A stretch of DNA of 64,000 bases, from positions 992,001 through 1,056,000 of the forward strand of contig NZ_JAIETU010000005.1 of assembly GCF_019744875.1 (NCBI RefSeq), read 5' to 3'. Position 1 is the stretch's first letter. Each line of letters begins with the position of its first letter. The notes under the pieces were generated by a model. It saw nothing but the letters and a program-made list of their open reading frames with translations, was not told the origin of the DNA and made no database searches. This DNA comes from Hyphomicrobium sp. (GTDB lineage Bacteria > Pseudomonadota > Alphaproteobacteria > Rhizobiales > Hyphomicrobiaceae). The translations under genes and the position numbers were made by a program. Below are positions 18,169 through 27,273 of this stretch, in pieces.

Positions 18169-18882
18169 TCAGCGAATGGTGACCATCTCGCGCAGTGCTT
18201 TGGCGCGGACCGCCTTGCCGGAGATGGGCGCCATCGTTTCCTTGCGCGCCTCCACCATCAGGATGCCACCGAAGCGCGGCGACATCTTTGCGCCGATACG
18301 TTCCCACGCGGCGGCCGAGCGCACGAGCATGGCGCGGTCGAACGGCGGCAGGTGCAGGGCGGTCTCCCACGATACCGGCGTGAACAGAGACTCCTGCAGC
18401 AGCGTGTCGAGTTGCGAACGGCTGTAGGGGCGGCCGTGGCCGAACGGCGTCGTGTCGACGTGCGCCCATAGTCCGCGGCGGTTGGGCACGACGACGAGCA
18501 CACGTCCTTCCGGCTTCACCACGCGCCACAATTCGCGCAGCAGCGGTTTGACCTGCTCGGCGACCTCCAGGCAGTGGACGACGAGCAGCCGGTCGACGGA
18601 GTTGTCGCGCAGCGGCAAGGAGCCTTCTTCGACGAGCGTCGACAGGATCGAAGCCGAAGGCGGCCAGATGAGTGCGCCCTGGCTTGCGGGCATCAGGGCG
18701 CAGATCTGCCGCGCTTCAGTGCGGTAGGCCCCGAGAAACGGCGTGCCGAACCCGAGCGCGGCCACCGTGTCGCCCGTCGCCGCGCCCCAGTGCGTGCGAA
18801 TGCGCCGCGCCAGCAAGCGCCGCGCGATCTGCCCAAGCGGGGTCGCGTAGAACTCCTTGAGCGAGGCAACATCCACATGCAT
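18169..18882 (-). CDS. SAM-dependent methyltransferase
   Basis: 237 residues from the ATG at 18882 (MHVDVASLKEFYATPLG); an in-frame extension to 18999 is open but has no better start. A methyltransferase-11-like core is visible: VAALGFGTPFLGAYR as the glycine-rich SAM loop (degenerate compared with the usual GxGxG), LPLRDNSVDRLLVVHCLE, and LRELWRVVKPEGRVLVVVPN. It is divergent from gloB, a pairing common in Rhizobiales. The substrate is unknown. Confidence 0.8.
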   Translation of the reverse strand: MHVDVASLKEFYATPLGQIARRLLARRIRTHWGAATGDTVAALGFGTPFLGAYRTEARQICALMPASQGALIWPPSASILSTLVEEGSLPLRDNSVDRLLVVHCLEVAEQVKPLLRELWRVVKPEGRVLVVVPNRRGLWAHVDTTPFGHGRPYSRSQLDTLLQESLFTPVSWETALHLPPFDRAMLVRSAAAWERIGAKMSPRFGGILMVEARKETMAPISGKAVRAKALREMVTIR

Positions 18883-19023
18883 GCGGGTGACGGGTTCCGA
18901 ATTGATCGTCTTTTTATGCAATCTGCCCTGGAAATGACCAAGCGGCATTGAAATGACGCGAGAGCGACTATAGCCTTCCGGTAAGCCGTCGGCACCCATG
19001 CAGGCCGGCTACATTGCGAAGTC

Positions 19024-19794
19024 ATGACCCAGCCCGAAATTCACCAATTCCCGTGCCTCAAGGATAATTATGGCGTTCTCGTCCACGATCGGGAAGGGGG
19101 CGTCACGCTTGCGATCGACGCGCCGGATGGCGCCGCCGTGCTGGCAGCTCTCGACGAGCGCGGCTGGGACCTGACGCACATCCTCGTCACGCATCATCAT
19201 GCCGACCACATTGCGGGCATTCCGGCGGTTCGCGCGAAGACATCGTGCAAAGTGATTGGACCCAAGGGCGAAGCGGCACGCGTTCCGGGGCTCGACCAAC
19301 TGGTCGGCGAGCCGGACGTGCTTTCGCTCGGCAGTCTCAAGATCGCAGTGCTCGACACGCCTGGCCATACCCTCGGGCACGTCACCTACTGGATCGAGCA
19401 GGCCAGCGTCGCGTTCGTGGGCGACACGCTGTTTGCGATGGGCTGCGGCCGGGTGCTCGAGGGCACGCCGCAGATGATGTGGGGCTCGCTCTCGAAAATC
19501 GCGGCGCTGCCGCGCGAAACGTCGATCTACTGCGGGCACGAATACACGGTGTCGAATGCCAAATTCGGGCTTCAGATCGAGCCGGACAACGCGCGCCTGG
19601 CCGCGCGTCTCGCCGCGGCTGAAGCCGCGCGCGCTGAGGGCCGCGCCACGCTGCCGACGCGTATCGATCTCGAGCTCGAGACGAACGTGTTCCTGCGCGT
19701 CGACCAGCCTTCTATTCGCAAGACGACCGGCCTCGTGACTGCCGAAGACTGGAAAGTGTTCGCCGATCTTCGCGAGCGCAAAAACCGGGCGTAG
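19024..19794 (+). CDS. gloB: Hydroxyacylglutathione hydrolase (glyoxalase II)
   Basis: 256 residues, close to the usual length. The metallo-beta-lactamase motif is THHHADHIAG at about residues 56-65, with later metal ligands in DTPGHTLGH, FVGDTLF and YCGHEY. It hydrolyses S-lactoylglutathione to lactate and glutathione in methylglyoxal detoxification. The C-terminal glyoxalase II domain ends with a Lys/Arg-rich tail. A cupin gene follows after 38 bases. Confidence 0.95.
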   Translation: MTQPEIHQFPCLKDNYGVLVHDREGGVTLAIDAPDGAAVLAALDERGWDLTHILVTHHHADHIAGIPAVRAKTSCKVIGPKGEAARVPGLDQLVGEPDVLSLGSLKIAVLDTPGHTLGHVTYWIEQASVAFVGDTLFAMGCGRVLEGTPQMMWGSLSKIAALPRETSIYCGHEYTVSNAKFGLQIEPDNARLAARLAAAEAARAEGRATLPTRIDLELETNVFLRVDQPSIRKTTGLVTAEDWKVFADLRERKNRA

Positions 19795-19832
19795 CGCGGC
19801 TTTCGCCTCACAGCCCTTCGAAGGCCTCTCCC

Positions 19833-20270
19833 ATGACCGCTGACGAGATCATCGCCGCGCTCGACCTAGCACCGCATCCCGAAGGCGGCTATTTCAAGGA
19901 AACGTTCCGGGATCCCGAGGGGCATGAGGGACGCGGGCATTCGACCGCGATCTACTTTCTGCTCAAGGCGGGCGAGGTGTCGCGCTGGCATCGCGTGGAC
20001 GCTGTTGAAATCTGGCTCTGGCATGCGGGCGCACCCCTGATGCTCGCGACCGCGCCGCCCGCGGGAGCGGGCATCGCGGAGCGGCTCGGCCCGAATGTGC
20101 TTGCGGGTGAGCGGCCGCAAGGGGTGGTCGCGAAGGGGCATTGGCAACAGGCTTGGTCGCTCGGCGATTGGACGCTGGTCAGTTGCACCGTGTCGCCCGC
20201 GTTTCGCTTCGAGGGCTTCGAGATGGCGCCGGCGGATTTCGAGCCTGCGATCGCATTGCCAGCGGGCTGA
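19833..20270 (+). CDS. Cupin-fold protein (DUF985 family)
   Basis: 145 residues. It matches the DUF985/cupin-5 family: an N-terminal ALDLAPHPEGGYFKETFR, then YFLLKAGEVSRWHRVDAVEIW with cupin histidines, GVVAKGHWQQAWSLGDWTL and CTVSPAFRFEGFEMA. It probably forms a small beta-barrel that binds a metal or sugar-like ligand; the activity is unknown. It sits 38 bases after gloB and is likely co-transcribed. Confidence 0.85.
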   Translation: MTADEIIAALDLAPHPEGGYFKETFRDPEGHEGRGHSTAIYFLLKAGEVSRWHRVDAVEIWLWHAGAPLMLATAPPAGAGIAERLGPNVLAGERPQGVVAKGHWQQAWSLGDWTLVSCTVSPAFRFEGFEMAPADFEPAIALPAG

Positions 20271-20459
20271 GCGCCAATTGCCAGGGGCGAAAAGTTTTCC
20301 ACCATTCATTGCGTCAAGATGGGCGTGCTAAGGCCCTGTTTTTCCTTCGTGACCTGTGATTCCCGGGGAGCGCGTCCGCGCTACGCTTGCCGCTGAAACC
20401 CGACTCGTAAACAGTAAATCTCAATCGGAAAAGTGTGCGCGCAGCGGGGGTTGCAGAAT

Positions 20460-22580
20460 ATGAGGGTGGAGTCCACCGGGGCTGTTCTCAGTACGGTATT
20501 TGTCGATTACGACAACATCTACCTGTCGCTGAAACGGAAGAACGAAGAGGCAGCCAAGCGGTTCGCCAAGGACGCGGCGCTGTGGCTGCGTGAAATCGAA
20601 AATGGCCGGCTGATCACGCCGACGCAGGGGACGAGCTTCTCCCAGCCACGCCGGATCGTCATGAGCCGGTGCTACGGAAATCCTGTTCCGCGCCGCAATG
20701 CGAGCGACAACTCGACCGACATGAACTCGTTTCCGTTCGTGCGGCATCACTTCCTGCGCGCCGGCTTCGAAGTCATCGACTGCCCGCCGCTGACGGCTCA
20801 GCTCAAGAACTCCGCAGACATCCGCATGGTGATGGATGTTCGCGACATGCTGACCCACGAAACGCGCTTCGAGGAGTTCATCCTGCTTTCGGGCGACGCG
20901 GACTTCACGCCCGTGCTGCATCGCCTGCGCGCGCATGCCCGCCGCACGGTGGTGTTTGCGAACGACCACACGGCGCAGCCCTACACCGCCATCAGCGATG
21001 GCGAGATCCGCGAAGCCGACCTCATCACGCTGCTGCTCGAAGGCCGTCTGGATGCCGAGCCGCGCGCGGGTGGCGAGCTGCGCGCGCCGACGTCGGCCGA
21101 TCTCGAAGCGATGCGGAAATCCATCGTTGCCGAAGTGGTGGGGACCGTGCGCGCCGCACAGCAGCCGGTTCCGCTCGAGGCGCTGGCGGATCGCGCGGTG
21201 CGCGTGCTGGGTCACGACAAGACCGTGGGTTCCGGTTGGGGTGGAGCGGGAAGCTTCCGCGACCTGCTCACCAAGGGTCTGCCGCAGGACGTCAAGCTGT
21301 CGGCCGAGCCGCCGTACTTTGCTTACGAGCCGTCGCGCCAGATCGGGCGCGAGGTTGATGTGCGCACGCAGCCGCAGATCACGCGCGAGCCGCGTGCTGA
21401 GGCTCCGATTGCGGCGCCGCAGCCGCCCGTTCAGGAGGCGCGCTACAAGGAGCAGCCGCCGGTTCGCCAGCCGGATGCGCGTTCGGACTACGCGCGCGAG
21501 CCGCGGCTGGAACAGCCGAGCTACGCGCCGCAGCGCCCAGATCCTCGCGCGCCGGAGCGCGGCATGAACGAGCGCGCCGAGGCTCCGCGCTTCGACGAAC
21601 CGCGTTATGCGCTGCCTCGCGAGACTCGCAGCGAGATCGGCGATCGCCGCCCGGTGGCTGAGCGCCGTCCGGATTTGCCGCCGGTCGATCGTTCGCTGCC
21701 GCCGCGCCTTGAGCCGCAGGCTTCGCGCCACGAGGCGCAGCCGCAGCGTCATGAGGCACAGGCTCCGCGGCATGAGCCGCTTGCTCCCTCCTACGGCCAG
21801 TCCGGCTACTTCACGCCGCCGCCGGAGCGGCCGCAGCTCGGTGCGCCGTCGCGCCCGCAGGCTCCCGAGCCCGCCGCGCCGCCGCTGGCTGCTTCGCAGC
21901 AGGGCGCCGGTTCGCAGCAGTTCGGCGCACAAGGGTACGCGCGTGCCGGTGCGCCGCAGCCTCCGCGCGGAGCGGATCAGGCGTCGCAGATCCAGCAGTC
22001 GATCGCGCGGATTCACGAGGCCTGCCAGGCGCCGCCGCTGTCGCCGCCGGAATATCGCGTGCTGTTCGAAGTGATGGCGGAGGAAATCTCCACCAACAAC
22101 CTGTCTGGGCAGCAGACGCTGGTCAACATCGGCCAGCGCGCCCGCGAGATGGGCCTCGACGTGCGTCGCGACGACGTGCGCTTCGTGCTCGAAGTCGTGA
22201 GCGAGCCGGATCCGTGGTTCGAGCAGGGTGCGTCGGCGAACCTGTTCGCCAGCCGCTTCCGCAACTTCGTGGTCGCGCGCTGCAGGTCGCAGGGGCTCAA
22301 CCTCTCGGCTGAAGAGATCGACCTGATCGATGCGTGGTTCGGCGGCGCGCCGCCGTCGCAGCGCACCGCGCAGGCGGCACCGCCTCAGTCGTCGCGGCCG
22401 CAGCAGCCGCAACCTCAGCAGCCGAGCTACGCTCCTCCTGCGCCGCCGCAGGGCGGAGACCGCTGGTCGGCTCCTGCTGGCGGTTCGCATGCGCCGGCTG
22501 CGCCGAACCTCGGCTCGTCGTTCGGGAACGAACCGGACGAGGAATTCCCGCGCATCGTGCGCTCGCGTCTGCGGGGCTAG
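20460..22580 (+). CDS. NYN-domain (LabA-like) protein with OST-HTH/LOTUS-like domain and long disordered linker
   Basis: 706 residues from the ATG at 20460 (GGGGG about 9 bases upstream); a GTG at 20433 is the alternative. Residues about 8-200 are a NYN/PIN-like nuclease domain with acidic motifs FVDYDN (16-18) and SGDADF (near 145). Residues about 213-290 resemble an OST-HTH/LOTUS RNA-binding domain (IVAEVVGTVRA, PVPLEALADRAVRVLG, FRDLLTKG, YFAYEP). About 290-510 is a disordered Pro/Arg/Gln/Glu/Ala stretch with repeated PRHEA-like words. About 509-625 is a second folded, probably helical, domain, and a Gln/Pro-rich tail follows. RNA cleavage or binding in a ribonucleoprotein assembly is a reasonable inference, not shown. 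Confidence 0.75.
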   Translation: MRVESTGAVLSTVFVDYDNIYLSLKRKNEEAAKRFAKDAALWLREIENGRLITPTQGTSFSQPRRIVMSRCYGNPVPRRNASDNSTDMNSFPFVRHHFLRAGFEVIDCPPLTAQLKNSADIRMVMDVRDMLTHETRFEEFILLSGDADFTPVLHRLRAHARRTVVFANDHTAQPYTAISDGEIREADLITLLLEGRLDAEPRAGGELRAPTSADLEAMRKSIVAEVVGTVRAAQQPVPLEALADRAVRVLGHDKTVGSGWGGAGSFRDLLTKGLPQDVKLSAEPPYFAYEPSRQIGREVDVRTQPQITREPRAEAPIAAPQPPVQEARYKEQPPVRQPDARSDYAREPRLEQPSYAPQRPDPRAPERGMNERAEAPRFDEPRYALPRETRSEIGDRRPVAERRPDLPPVDRSLPPRLEPQASRHEAQPQRHEAQAPRHEPLAPSYGQSGYFTPPPERPQLGAPSRPQAPEPAAPPLAASQQGAGSQQFGAQGYARAGAPQPPRGADQASQIQQSIARIHEACQAPPLSPPEYRVLFEVMAEEISTNNLSGQQTLVNIGQRAREMGLDVRRDDVRFVLEVVSEPDPWFEQGASANLFASRFRNFVVARCRSQGLNLSAEEIDLIDAWFGGAPPSQRTAQAAPPQSSRPQQPQPQQPSYAPPAPPQGGDRWSAPAGGSHAPAAPNLGSSFGNEPDEEFPRIVRSRLRG

Positions 22581-22706
22581 GCGCAGCCATTGCTCAGGTG
22601 AAATTTCAGCCGGCAGCGACGCGTTCGCTGCCGGTTTTTCTTTGCTCGGTGGTGTTTGCGGGAACGCGCGCGACGCGGCGGGAGACGAGGCTCAGCCAAT
22701 AAAAAA

Positions 22707-22730
22707 GCCGCGGAGGTTTCCCTCCGCGGC
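22707..22730. terminator. Bidirectional Rho-independent terminator
   Basis: GCCGCGGAGG (22707-22716) pairs with CCTCCGCGGC (22721-22730) around a 4-nt loop. AAAAAA lies before it and CTTTTC after it, so it can stop both the NYN gene (plus) and phaB (minus). Confidence 0.88.
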
Positions 22731-22771
22731 CTTTTCGATTTGAAGCGTCCGTCTTTAAACGTCCGTCGCAA

Positions 22772-23500
22772 TCAGCTCGCGAGGTACTGGCCGCCGTTGG
22801 CAGTCAGCGTCGCGCCGGTGATGAAGCCGGCGTCGTCGGCGGCGAGGAAGGCCACGCAACGTGCGATCTCCTCCGGCTCGCCGAGGCGGCCGACGGGGAT
22901 GGTCGGCAGGATGTTCTTTTCGAGGACTTCCTTCGGCACGGCCTTGACCATTTCGGTGGCGATGTATCCGGGGCAGATGACGTTGACGGTGATGCCTGCC
23001 TTGGCGCCTTCCTGGGCGAGTGCCTTGGTGAAGCCGATGTCGCCCGCCTTGGAGGCCGAGTAGTTCACCTGGCCCATCTGGCCCTTCTGGCCATTGATGG
23101 ACGAGATGTTGATGACGCGGCCGAACTTGCGGGCGCGCATGCCTTCCCACACTTGGCGCGTGACGTTGAAGAGGCCGTTGAGGTTGGTGCCGATGACCTT
23201 GTCCCACTGCTCGCGGGTCATCTTGTGGAACATGCCGTCCCAGGTGATGCCGGCGTTGTTCACGAGCACGTCGACGGGGCCGACTTCCTTCTCCACGCGG
23301 GCGATGGCCGCGGCGCAGGCGTCGAAATCAGCGACGTCGAATTTGTAGACCGGAATGCCGGTCTCAACCTGAAACTGCTGGGCGGCGGCGTCATTGCCGG
23401 CATAGGTTGCCGCGACGCGGTAGCCTTTGTTCTTCAATGCGACGGAAATGGCGTGGCCAATGCCACGCGTGCCTCCGGTTACGAGCGCGACGCGGGTCAT
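22772..23500 (-). CDS. phaB: Acetoacetyl-CoA reductase
   Basis: 242 residues from the ATG at 23500 (MTRVALVTGGTRGIG); an in-frame extension to 23599 is a leader artefact. It reduces acetoacetyl-CoA to (R)-3-hydroxybutyryl-CoA for polyhydroxybutyrate. The SDR motifs are VTGGTRGIG, NNAGIT and catalytic YSASK, and the family-typical INGQKGQMGQVNYSASKAG is present. It lies downstream of the thiolase on the same strand, separated by about 170 bases that contain a strong hairpin, so it may have its own promoter. Confidence 0.96.
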   Translation of the reverse strand: MTRVALVTGGTRGIGHAISVALKNKGYRVAATYAGNDAAAQQFQVETGIPVYKFDVADFDACAAAIARVEKEVGPVDVLVNNAGITWDGMFHKMTREQWDKVIGTNLNGLFNVTRQVWEGMRARKFGRVINISSINGQKGQMGQVNYSASKAGDIGFTKALAQEGAKAGITVNVICPGYIATEMVKAVPKEVLEKNILPTIPVGRLGEPEEIARCVAFLAADDAGFITGATLTANGGQYLAS

Positions 23501-23636
23501 GAGTGCAAACTCCCTAGAGCAGGTTTCTGATTGATTTGTCGGTGAGGTCAGTAGGCTCCCGCATGGGGCGCGGGAAGCGAGCAAAGTGAAGCAGGGCAAC
23601 AGGGCAGGGGTAACCTGGCCAAACGGGCTGGAAGAA

Positions 23637-23664
23637 AGCCCCTCCCTACGGGTAGGGAGGGGCT
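23637..23664 (-). terminator. Strong hairpin between phaA and phaB
   Basis: AGCCCCTCCCTAC (23637-23649) is complementary to GTAGGGAGGGGCT (23652-23664), an almost perfect 12-13 bp stem. On the minus strand it is followed by TTCTTCC, a weak T-tract. It may end or attenuate the phaA transcript before phaB. Its sequence is similar to the CCCTCCCC/GGGGAGGG repeats at 18108 and 30342, so it may belong to the same repeat family. Confidence 0.6.
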
Positions 23665-23671
23665 CCTAAAC

Positions 23672-24862
23672 TCAGTCGCGTTCCAGGCACATGGCAACGC
23701 CCATGCCGCCGCCGATGCACAGCGTGGCGAGGCCCTTCTTGGCGTCGCGGCGCTGCATTTCGTACAGCAGCGTCGTCAGGATGCGCGCGCCCGATGCGCC
23801 GATCGGATGGCCGATGGCGATGGCGCCGCCGTTGACGTTCACCTTGTCGGCGTCGAGGCCGAGGCCCTTGTTGACGCTGAGCGCCTGGGCGGCGAAGGCT
23901 TCATTGGCTTCGATCAGATCGAGATCCTGCACCGTCCAGCCGGCCTTCTCGAGCGCCCTCTTCGACGCCGGGATGGGGCCCGTGCCCATGATCGACGGAT
24001 CGACGCCGACAGTCGCCCACGACGCGATGCGTGCGAGCGGCTTGATGCCACGCTTCTTGGCTTCCGCTTCGGTCATGAGAACGACGACGGCGGCGCCATC
24101 GTTGATGCCCGAGGCGTTGGCCGCCGTGACGGTGCCTTCCTTCGGATCGAAGGCGGGGCGCAGCTTGGCGAGGCTATCCGCCGTCACGCCGTCCTTGATG
24201 TACTCGTCGGTGTCGACGATGACATCACCCTTCTTGCCCTTCACGGTGACGGGCGCGATCTCGTCCTTGAACTTGCCGGCCTTGCGAGCGGCTTCAGCCT
24301 TGTTCTGCGAGGCGGTCGCGAACGCGTCCTGCTCGGCGCGCGTGATCTGCCACTGCTTGGCGACGTTCTCGGCGGTCGTGCCCATGTGGTAGTTGTTGAA
24401 GGCGTCCCAGAGGCCGTCCTTGACCATGGTGTCGACGAACTTGACGTCGCCCATCTTGGTGCCGTCGCGCATGTGCGCGGCGTGCATCGAGCGGCTCATG
24501 CTCTCCTGGCCACCGGCAACGACAATGGCGGCATCGCCGTTCTTGATCTGCTGCATGCCGAGGGCGACGGCGCGAAGGCCGGAGCCGCAAATCTGGTTGA
24601 GGCTCCAGGCGGGCGCGTCGACCGGAATGCCGGCCGCGATCGATGCCTGGCGAGCGGGACCCTGACCCTGGCCGGCCGTCAGCACCTGACCGAGGATGAC
24701 CTCGGACACTTCACCGGGCTGGACGCCCGCGCGCTGGAGCGCGGCGGTGATTGCGACTTTGCCGAGCTCGTGAGCCGGCAGGCTGCCGAGCGCGCCATTG
24801 AAAGACCCCACCGGCGTTCTGGCGGCGCTGGCGATGACGATGGTCGTGTTCTCCGCACTCAT
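23672..24862 (-). CDS. phaA: Acetyl-CoA C-acetyltransferase (beta-ketothiolase)
   Basis: 396 residues, the normal thiolase length. It condenses two acetyl-CoA to acetoacetyl-CoA, the first step of polyhydroxybutyrate synthesis. The acylation Cys is in [15 protein letters not shown], the His in EAFAAQ...[17 protein letters not shown] and the final Cys in LCIGGGMG. It is divergent from phaR, with phaB downstream. AtoB is an equally valid name on sequence alone; the phaB/phaR context favours the storage-polymer role. Confidence 0.95.
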   Translation of the reverse strand: MSAENTTIVIASAARTPVGSFNGALGSLPAHELGKVAITAALQRAGVQPGEVSEVILGQVLTAGQGQGPARQASIAAGIPVDAPAWSLNQICGSGLRAVALGMQQIKNGDAAIVVAGGQESMSRSMHAAHMRDGTKMGDVKFVDTMVKDGLWDAFNNYHMGTTAENVAKQWQITRAEQDAFATASQNKAEAARKAGKFKDEIAPVTVKGKKGDVIVDTDEYIKDGVTADSLAKLRPAFDPKEGTVTAANASGINDGAAVVVLMTEAEAKKRGIKPLARIASWATVGVDPSIMGTGPIPASKRALEKAGWTVQDLDLIEANEAFAAQALSVNKGLGLDADKVNVNGGAIAIGHPIGASGARILTTLLYEMQRRDAKKGLATLCIGGGMGVAMCLERD

Positions 24863-25088
24863 TGGTGCTCCTCCTGGGGGGATTCGGTCGTTTCTTGACT
24901 TGGATCAGCAGGCCGCGTTCGACATGCATCGAAGTTTGGGGCGGCCCTAATTTTGACGATAGCAGCAGCGTGTCGTGGCGTGCAATTAGGTCTTTCCGCC
25001 GGATGTTGCTGGGCTGATATGCAGTTAGGTCTGGTAGCGCCTCTCCCGGCTGTGCTACGATGACGCACTGCAAACAGGTGTGAGTTTG
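24863..25088. promoter_or_regulatory. Divergent phaA/phaR control region
   Basis: 226 bases between the starts of phaA (minus) and phaR (plus). It must hold both promoters and is the natural place for PhaR operators, but no repeated operator word could be fixed by eye. A GGAGGAG stretch just upstream of phaA serves as its ribosome-binding site (CTCCTCC at 24870-24876 on the plus strand). Confidence 0.5.
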
Positions 25089-25760
25089 ATGGCCCAGGCG
25101 ATGCTCAACAAATCTGACGTAGGCTCCGAAAAGAAAGAAGCCGTCGTCATCAAGAAGTACGCGAACCGGCGTCTCTACAATACCGAGACCAGCACGTACG
25201 TGACCCTCGACGACCTCGCGCAGATGGTTCGCAAAGATAAGGACTTCGTGGTTTACGACGCGAAGTCCGGCGATGACCTCACCCATGCCGTGCTGACCCA
25301 GATCATCGTCGAGCAGGAAAGCCGCGAGGGCGGCCAGACGCTGCTGCCGATCCCGTTCCTGCGCCAGCTCATCCGCTTCTACGACGACAACATCGGCTCG
25401 ATGGTGCCGAGCTATCTCCAGTTCAGCCTTGAGAATCTTGTCAAGGAGCAGGAGAAGTTCCGGACCATGTTCGCAAGTGCGTTCTCGAACCCGGCGGCGG
25501 CCTTCGAGGCGTACCAAGACCAGGCCCGCAAGAACATGGCGATGTTCGAGCAGGCCATGAGCATGTGGACCTCGTTCGGTGGGGCCGCCAAGTTCCAGGC
25601 TCAGGCCGATCGCGACGAGGCGACGGCTGCGCGCGAAGCTGCCGGGAATACCGGTGGGGTCGCAGAAACACCGAAGAGCGGTGCCGAGATCGACGAGCTC
25701 AAGGCGCAGCTCGACGCCATGCAGCAGCGCATCGAGCGGCTGGCGCGCAACCGCGACTAA
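25089..25760 (+). CDS. phaR: Polyhydroxyalkanoate synthesis repressor
   Basis: 223 residues from the ATG at 25089; a GTG at 25080 is possible. The N-terminal PhaR DNA/PHB-binding domain is very clear (VVIKKYANRRLYNTETSTYV, LDDLAQMV, FVVYDAKSGDDLTH), followed by two PHB-accumulation regulatory segments (IPFLRQLIRFYDDN, MVPSYLQFSLENLVKEQEKF). The C-terminal 60 residues end in a short coiled coil (EIDELKAQLDAMQQRIERL). It binds PHB granules and represses phasin and synthesis genes until polymer forms. Confidence 0.95.
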   Translation: MAQAMLNKSDVGSEKKEAVVIKKYANRRLYNTETSTYVTLDDLAQMVRKDKDFVVYDAKSGDDLTHAVLTQIIVEQESREGGQTLLPIPFLRQLIRFYDDNIGSMVPSYLQFSLENLVKEQEKFRTMFASAFSNPAAAFEAYQDQARKNMAMFEQAMSMWTSFGGAAKFQAQADRDEATAAREAAGNTGGVAETPKSGAEIDELKAQLDAMQQRIERLARNRD

Positions 25761-25821
25761 GGCATTTCACCGGAGGCGCCGTTAAGGCTATTCGACGGCG
25801 GCGCCGTCAATGGGCGGGCGC

Positions 25822-26613
25822 TCAAAGCGGCGCTTTGCCGGGCGCGAGCGCCTGGATCTCGCCGAGCTTCTCGGCGTCCATCGGCGGTCCGTAGAAAAAT
25901 CCCTGCAGGTAGGTCACGCCCGCGTCGCGCAGGAATTCTGCAGCGGCGGCATTGCCAACCCACTCAGCTACCGTCTTCAGCCCCATGTTGTGGGCCATTT
26001 CGATCATCGATTTGGTGATGATCTGGCTCTGCGGGTCATTCGGCAGATCGGAGATGAACGCGCCATCGATTTTGAGAACGTCGATGTGCAGCGCCTTCAA
26101 GTGGCGGAACGACGTGTAGCCCGCGCCGAAATCGTCGATGGCGACGCGGCAGCCGAGCGCGCGTACGTCGTCGACGAAGGCGGCGACCTGCGCAATGTCC
26201 CGGATCATCGCGGTTTCGGTGATTTCGATCGTGAGGCGCGGCGTGAGGTCAGGAGTGGCGGCCGCCAGCGTTCGTAGAAGGGCGAGCCAATCTCTATCGC
26301 CGGCCGTCAGGCTCGAGACGTTGAGCGACAGGACAAGGCCCGGATAGCGGCGCAGGAGCGCCAGACCCATCTCAAGCACACGGCAATCGATGTGCTGGAT
26401 GAGGTTCTCGCGCTCGGCGCTTTCGATCAGGTCTGTCGCCGACTGCAACGTGCCGTCGCCGGCGCGCAGGCGGAGCAGCCCCTCGTAAGAGGCAATCGCT
26501 CCGGTCTGCGCGTCGAGGATCGGTTGGAAAACGAGGGCCAGCAGGCCGTTGTCGAGCGCGTTCCGCACTGCGGCCGCGCTCGTTTCGTTTGTATTGGGCC
26601 GCTGTAGCGTCAT
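25822..26613 (-). CDS. Stand-alone EAL-domain c-di-GMP phosphodiesterase
   Basis: 263 residues, almost entirely one EAL domain with no sensor, GGDEF or membrane segment. The signature is YEGLLRL (EGL instead of EAL, with the metal-binding Glu kept). Other catalytic residues are present: Asn in SLNVSS, Glu in IEITET, Asp-Asp in IDDFGAGYTSF, Lys in VLKIDG, Glu in AEWV and Gln in YLQGFFYGPP. It is therefore probably active in hydrolysing cyclic di-GMP. It is convergent with phaR. Input signals must come from partners or expression control. Confidence 0.88.
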   Translation of the reverse strand: MTLQRPNTNETSAAAVRNALDNGLLALVFQPILDAQTGAIASYEGLLRLRAGDGTLQSATDLIESAERENLIQHIDCRVLEMGLALLRRYPGLVLSLNVSSLTAGDRDWLALLRTLAAATPDLTPRLTIEITETAMIRDIAQVAAFVDDVRALGCRVAIDDFGAGYTSFRHLKALHIDVLKIDGAFISDLPNDPQSQIITKSMIEMAHNMGLKTVAEWVGNAAAAEFLRDAGVTYLQGFFYGPPMDAEKLGEIQALAPGKAPL

Positions 26614-26641
26614 TCAGCAGCGCCTTATCGTGCGGTTGATT

Positions 26642-27088
26642 TCAGTTGTCGCTCGAGCCGAAGCCGATGTCGCGCTTGGCAACGCGAATGCCGATCGTGA
26701 AGCCTGCGATGACGTCCACCAGCAGTGCGACCAGCACGAGGAAGAACACCGACGTGGCCGCCTGCGGCACGACGATGAACTCGATCAGGGCTGCAATGAA
26801 GACCAGCATCGAGAGGCCGTGATCGACCAGCGAGGAGGTCGACGTGTAGGTGGCTTTCAGGATTTCGGCGAACAGCACGAACAGCGTGATGGTGAGGATC
26901 AGGTCGCCCCAGGTGAAGGACCAGGTGGCGCCGCTGATCATGGGGATGCCGAAGATCTCAGTTGCCAGGAGCGCGCGTGCCGCTGCTGCGCCGTCGCCAC
27001 CTTCGGTGCCGGCCGATCCGGAGAACAGTACAAGGACGTTGTAGAGAATGAAGACAAAGAAGGTAAGCGGAATGGCTCTCAGCGACAT
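26642..27088 (-). CDS. Small integral membrane protein of unknown function
   Basis: 148 residues with four probable transmembrane helices: about 4-24, 58-78 (LILTITLFVLFAEILKA), 86-108 and 110-135. A polar Gly/Asp/Glu loop follows the first helix and the C-terminus is short and charged. It lies between rpmF and the EAL gene on the same strand; this neighbourhood recurs in Rhizobiales from memory. No function is known to me. Confidence 0.65.
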   Translation of the reverse strand: MSLRAIPLTFFVFILYNVLVLFSGSAGTEGGDGAAAARALLATEIFGIPMISGATWSFTWGDLILTITLFVLFAEILKATYTSTSSLVDHGLSMLVFIAALIEFIVVPQAATSVFFLVLVALLVDVIAGFTIGIRVAKRDIGFGSSDN

Positions 27089-27208
27089 GGCTCTCTCCTG
27101 GTGGGCCCACGGCAGCCTTGTACCCTATCCGTGGAAAGAATGCGACGGACCACGAGGGGTTCGCTACTGCGTTTGCTGGGGAGGCATCGAGCGATGCGCC
27201 GAATACGC

Positions 27209-27242
27209 AACCGCGATGCAAGCGGGTGCCTGCATCGCGGTT
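27209..27242. terminator. Inverted repeat downstream of rpmF, probable terminator
   Basis: AACCGCGATGCA (27209-27220) pairs perfectly with TGCATCGCGGTT (27231-27242) across a 10-nt loop. It lies just past the rpmF stop codon. The T-rich side is on the plus strand (GGTTTTGG), so for rpmF, on the minus strand, the T-tract is poor. Confidence 0.55.
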
Positions 27243-27273
27243 TTGGATCGTTCGTCGCTGACGAAGGAGGCGC

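Noticed and set aside
20421-22490. 689-codon minus-strand frame opposite the NYN gene
   Set aside because: Arg/Leu-rich nonsense translation, no motif; it is the shadow of the plus-strand NYN gene.
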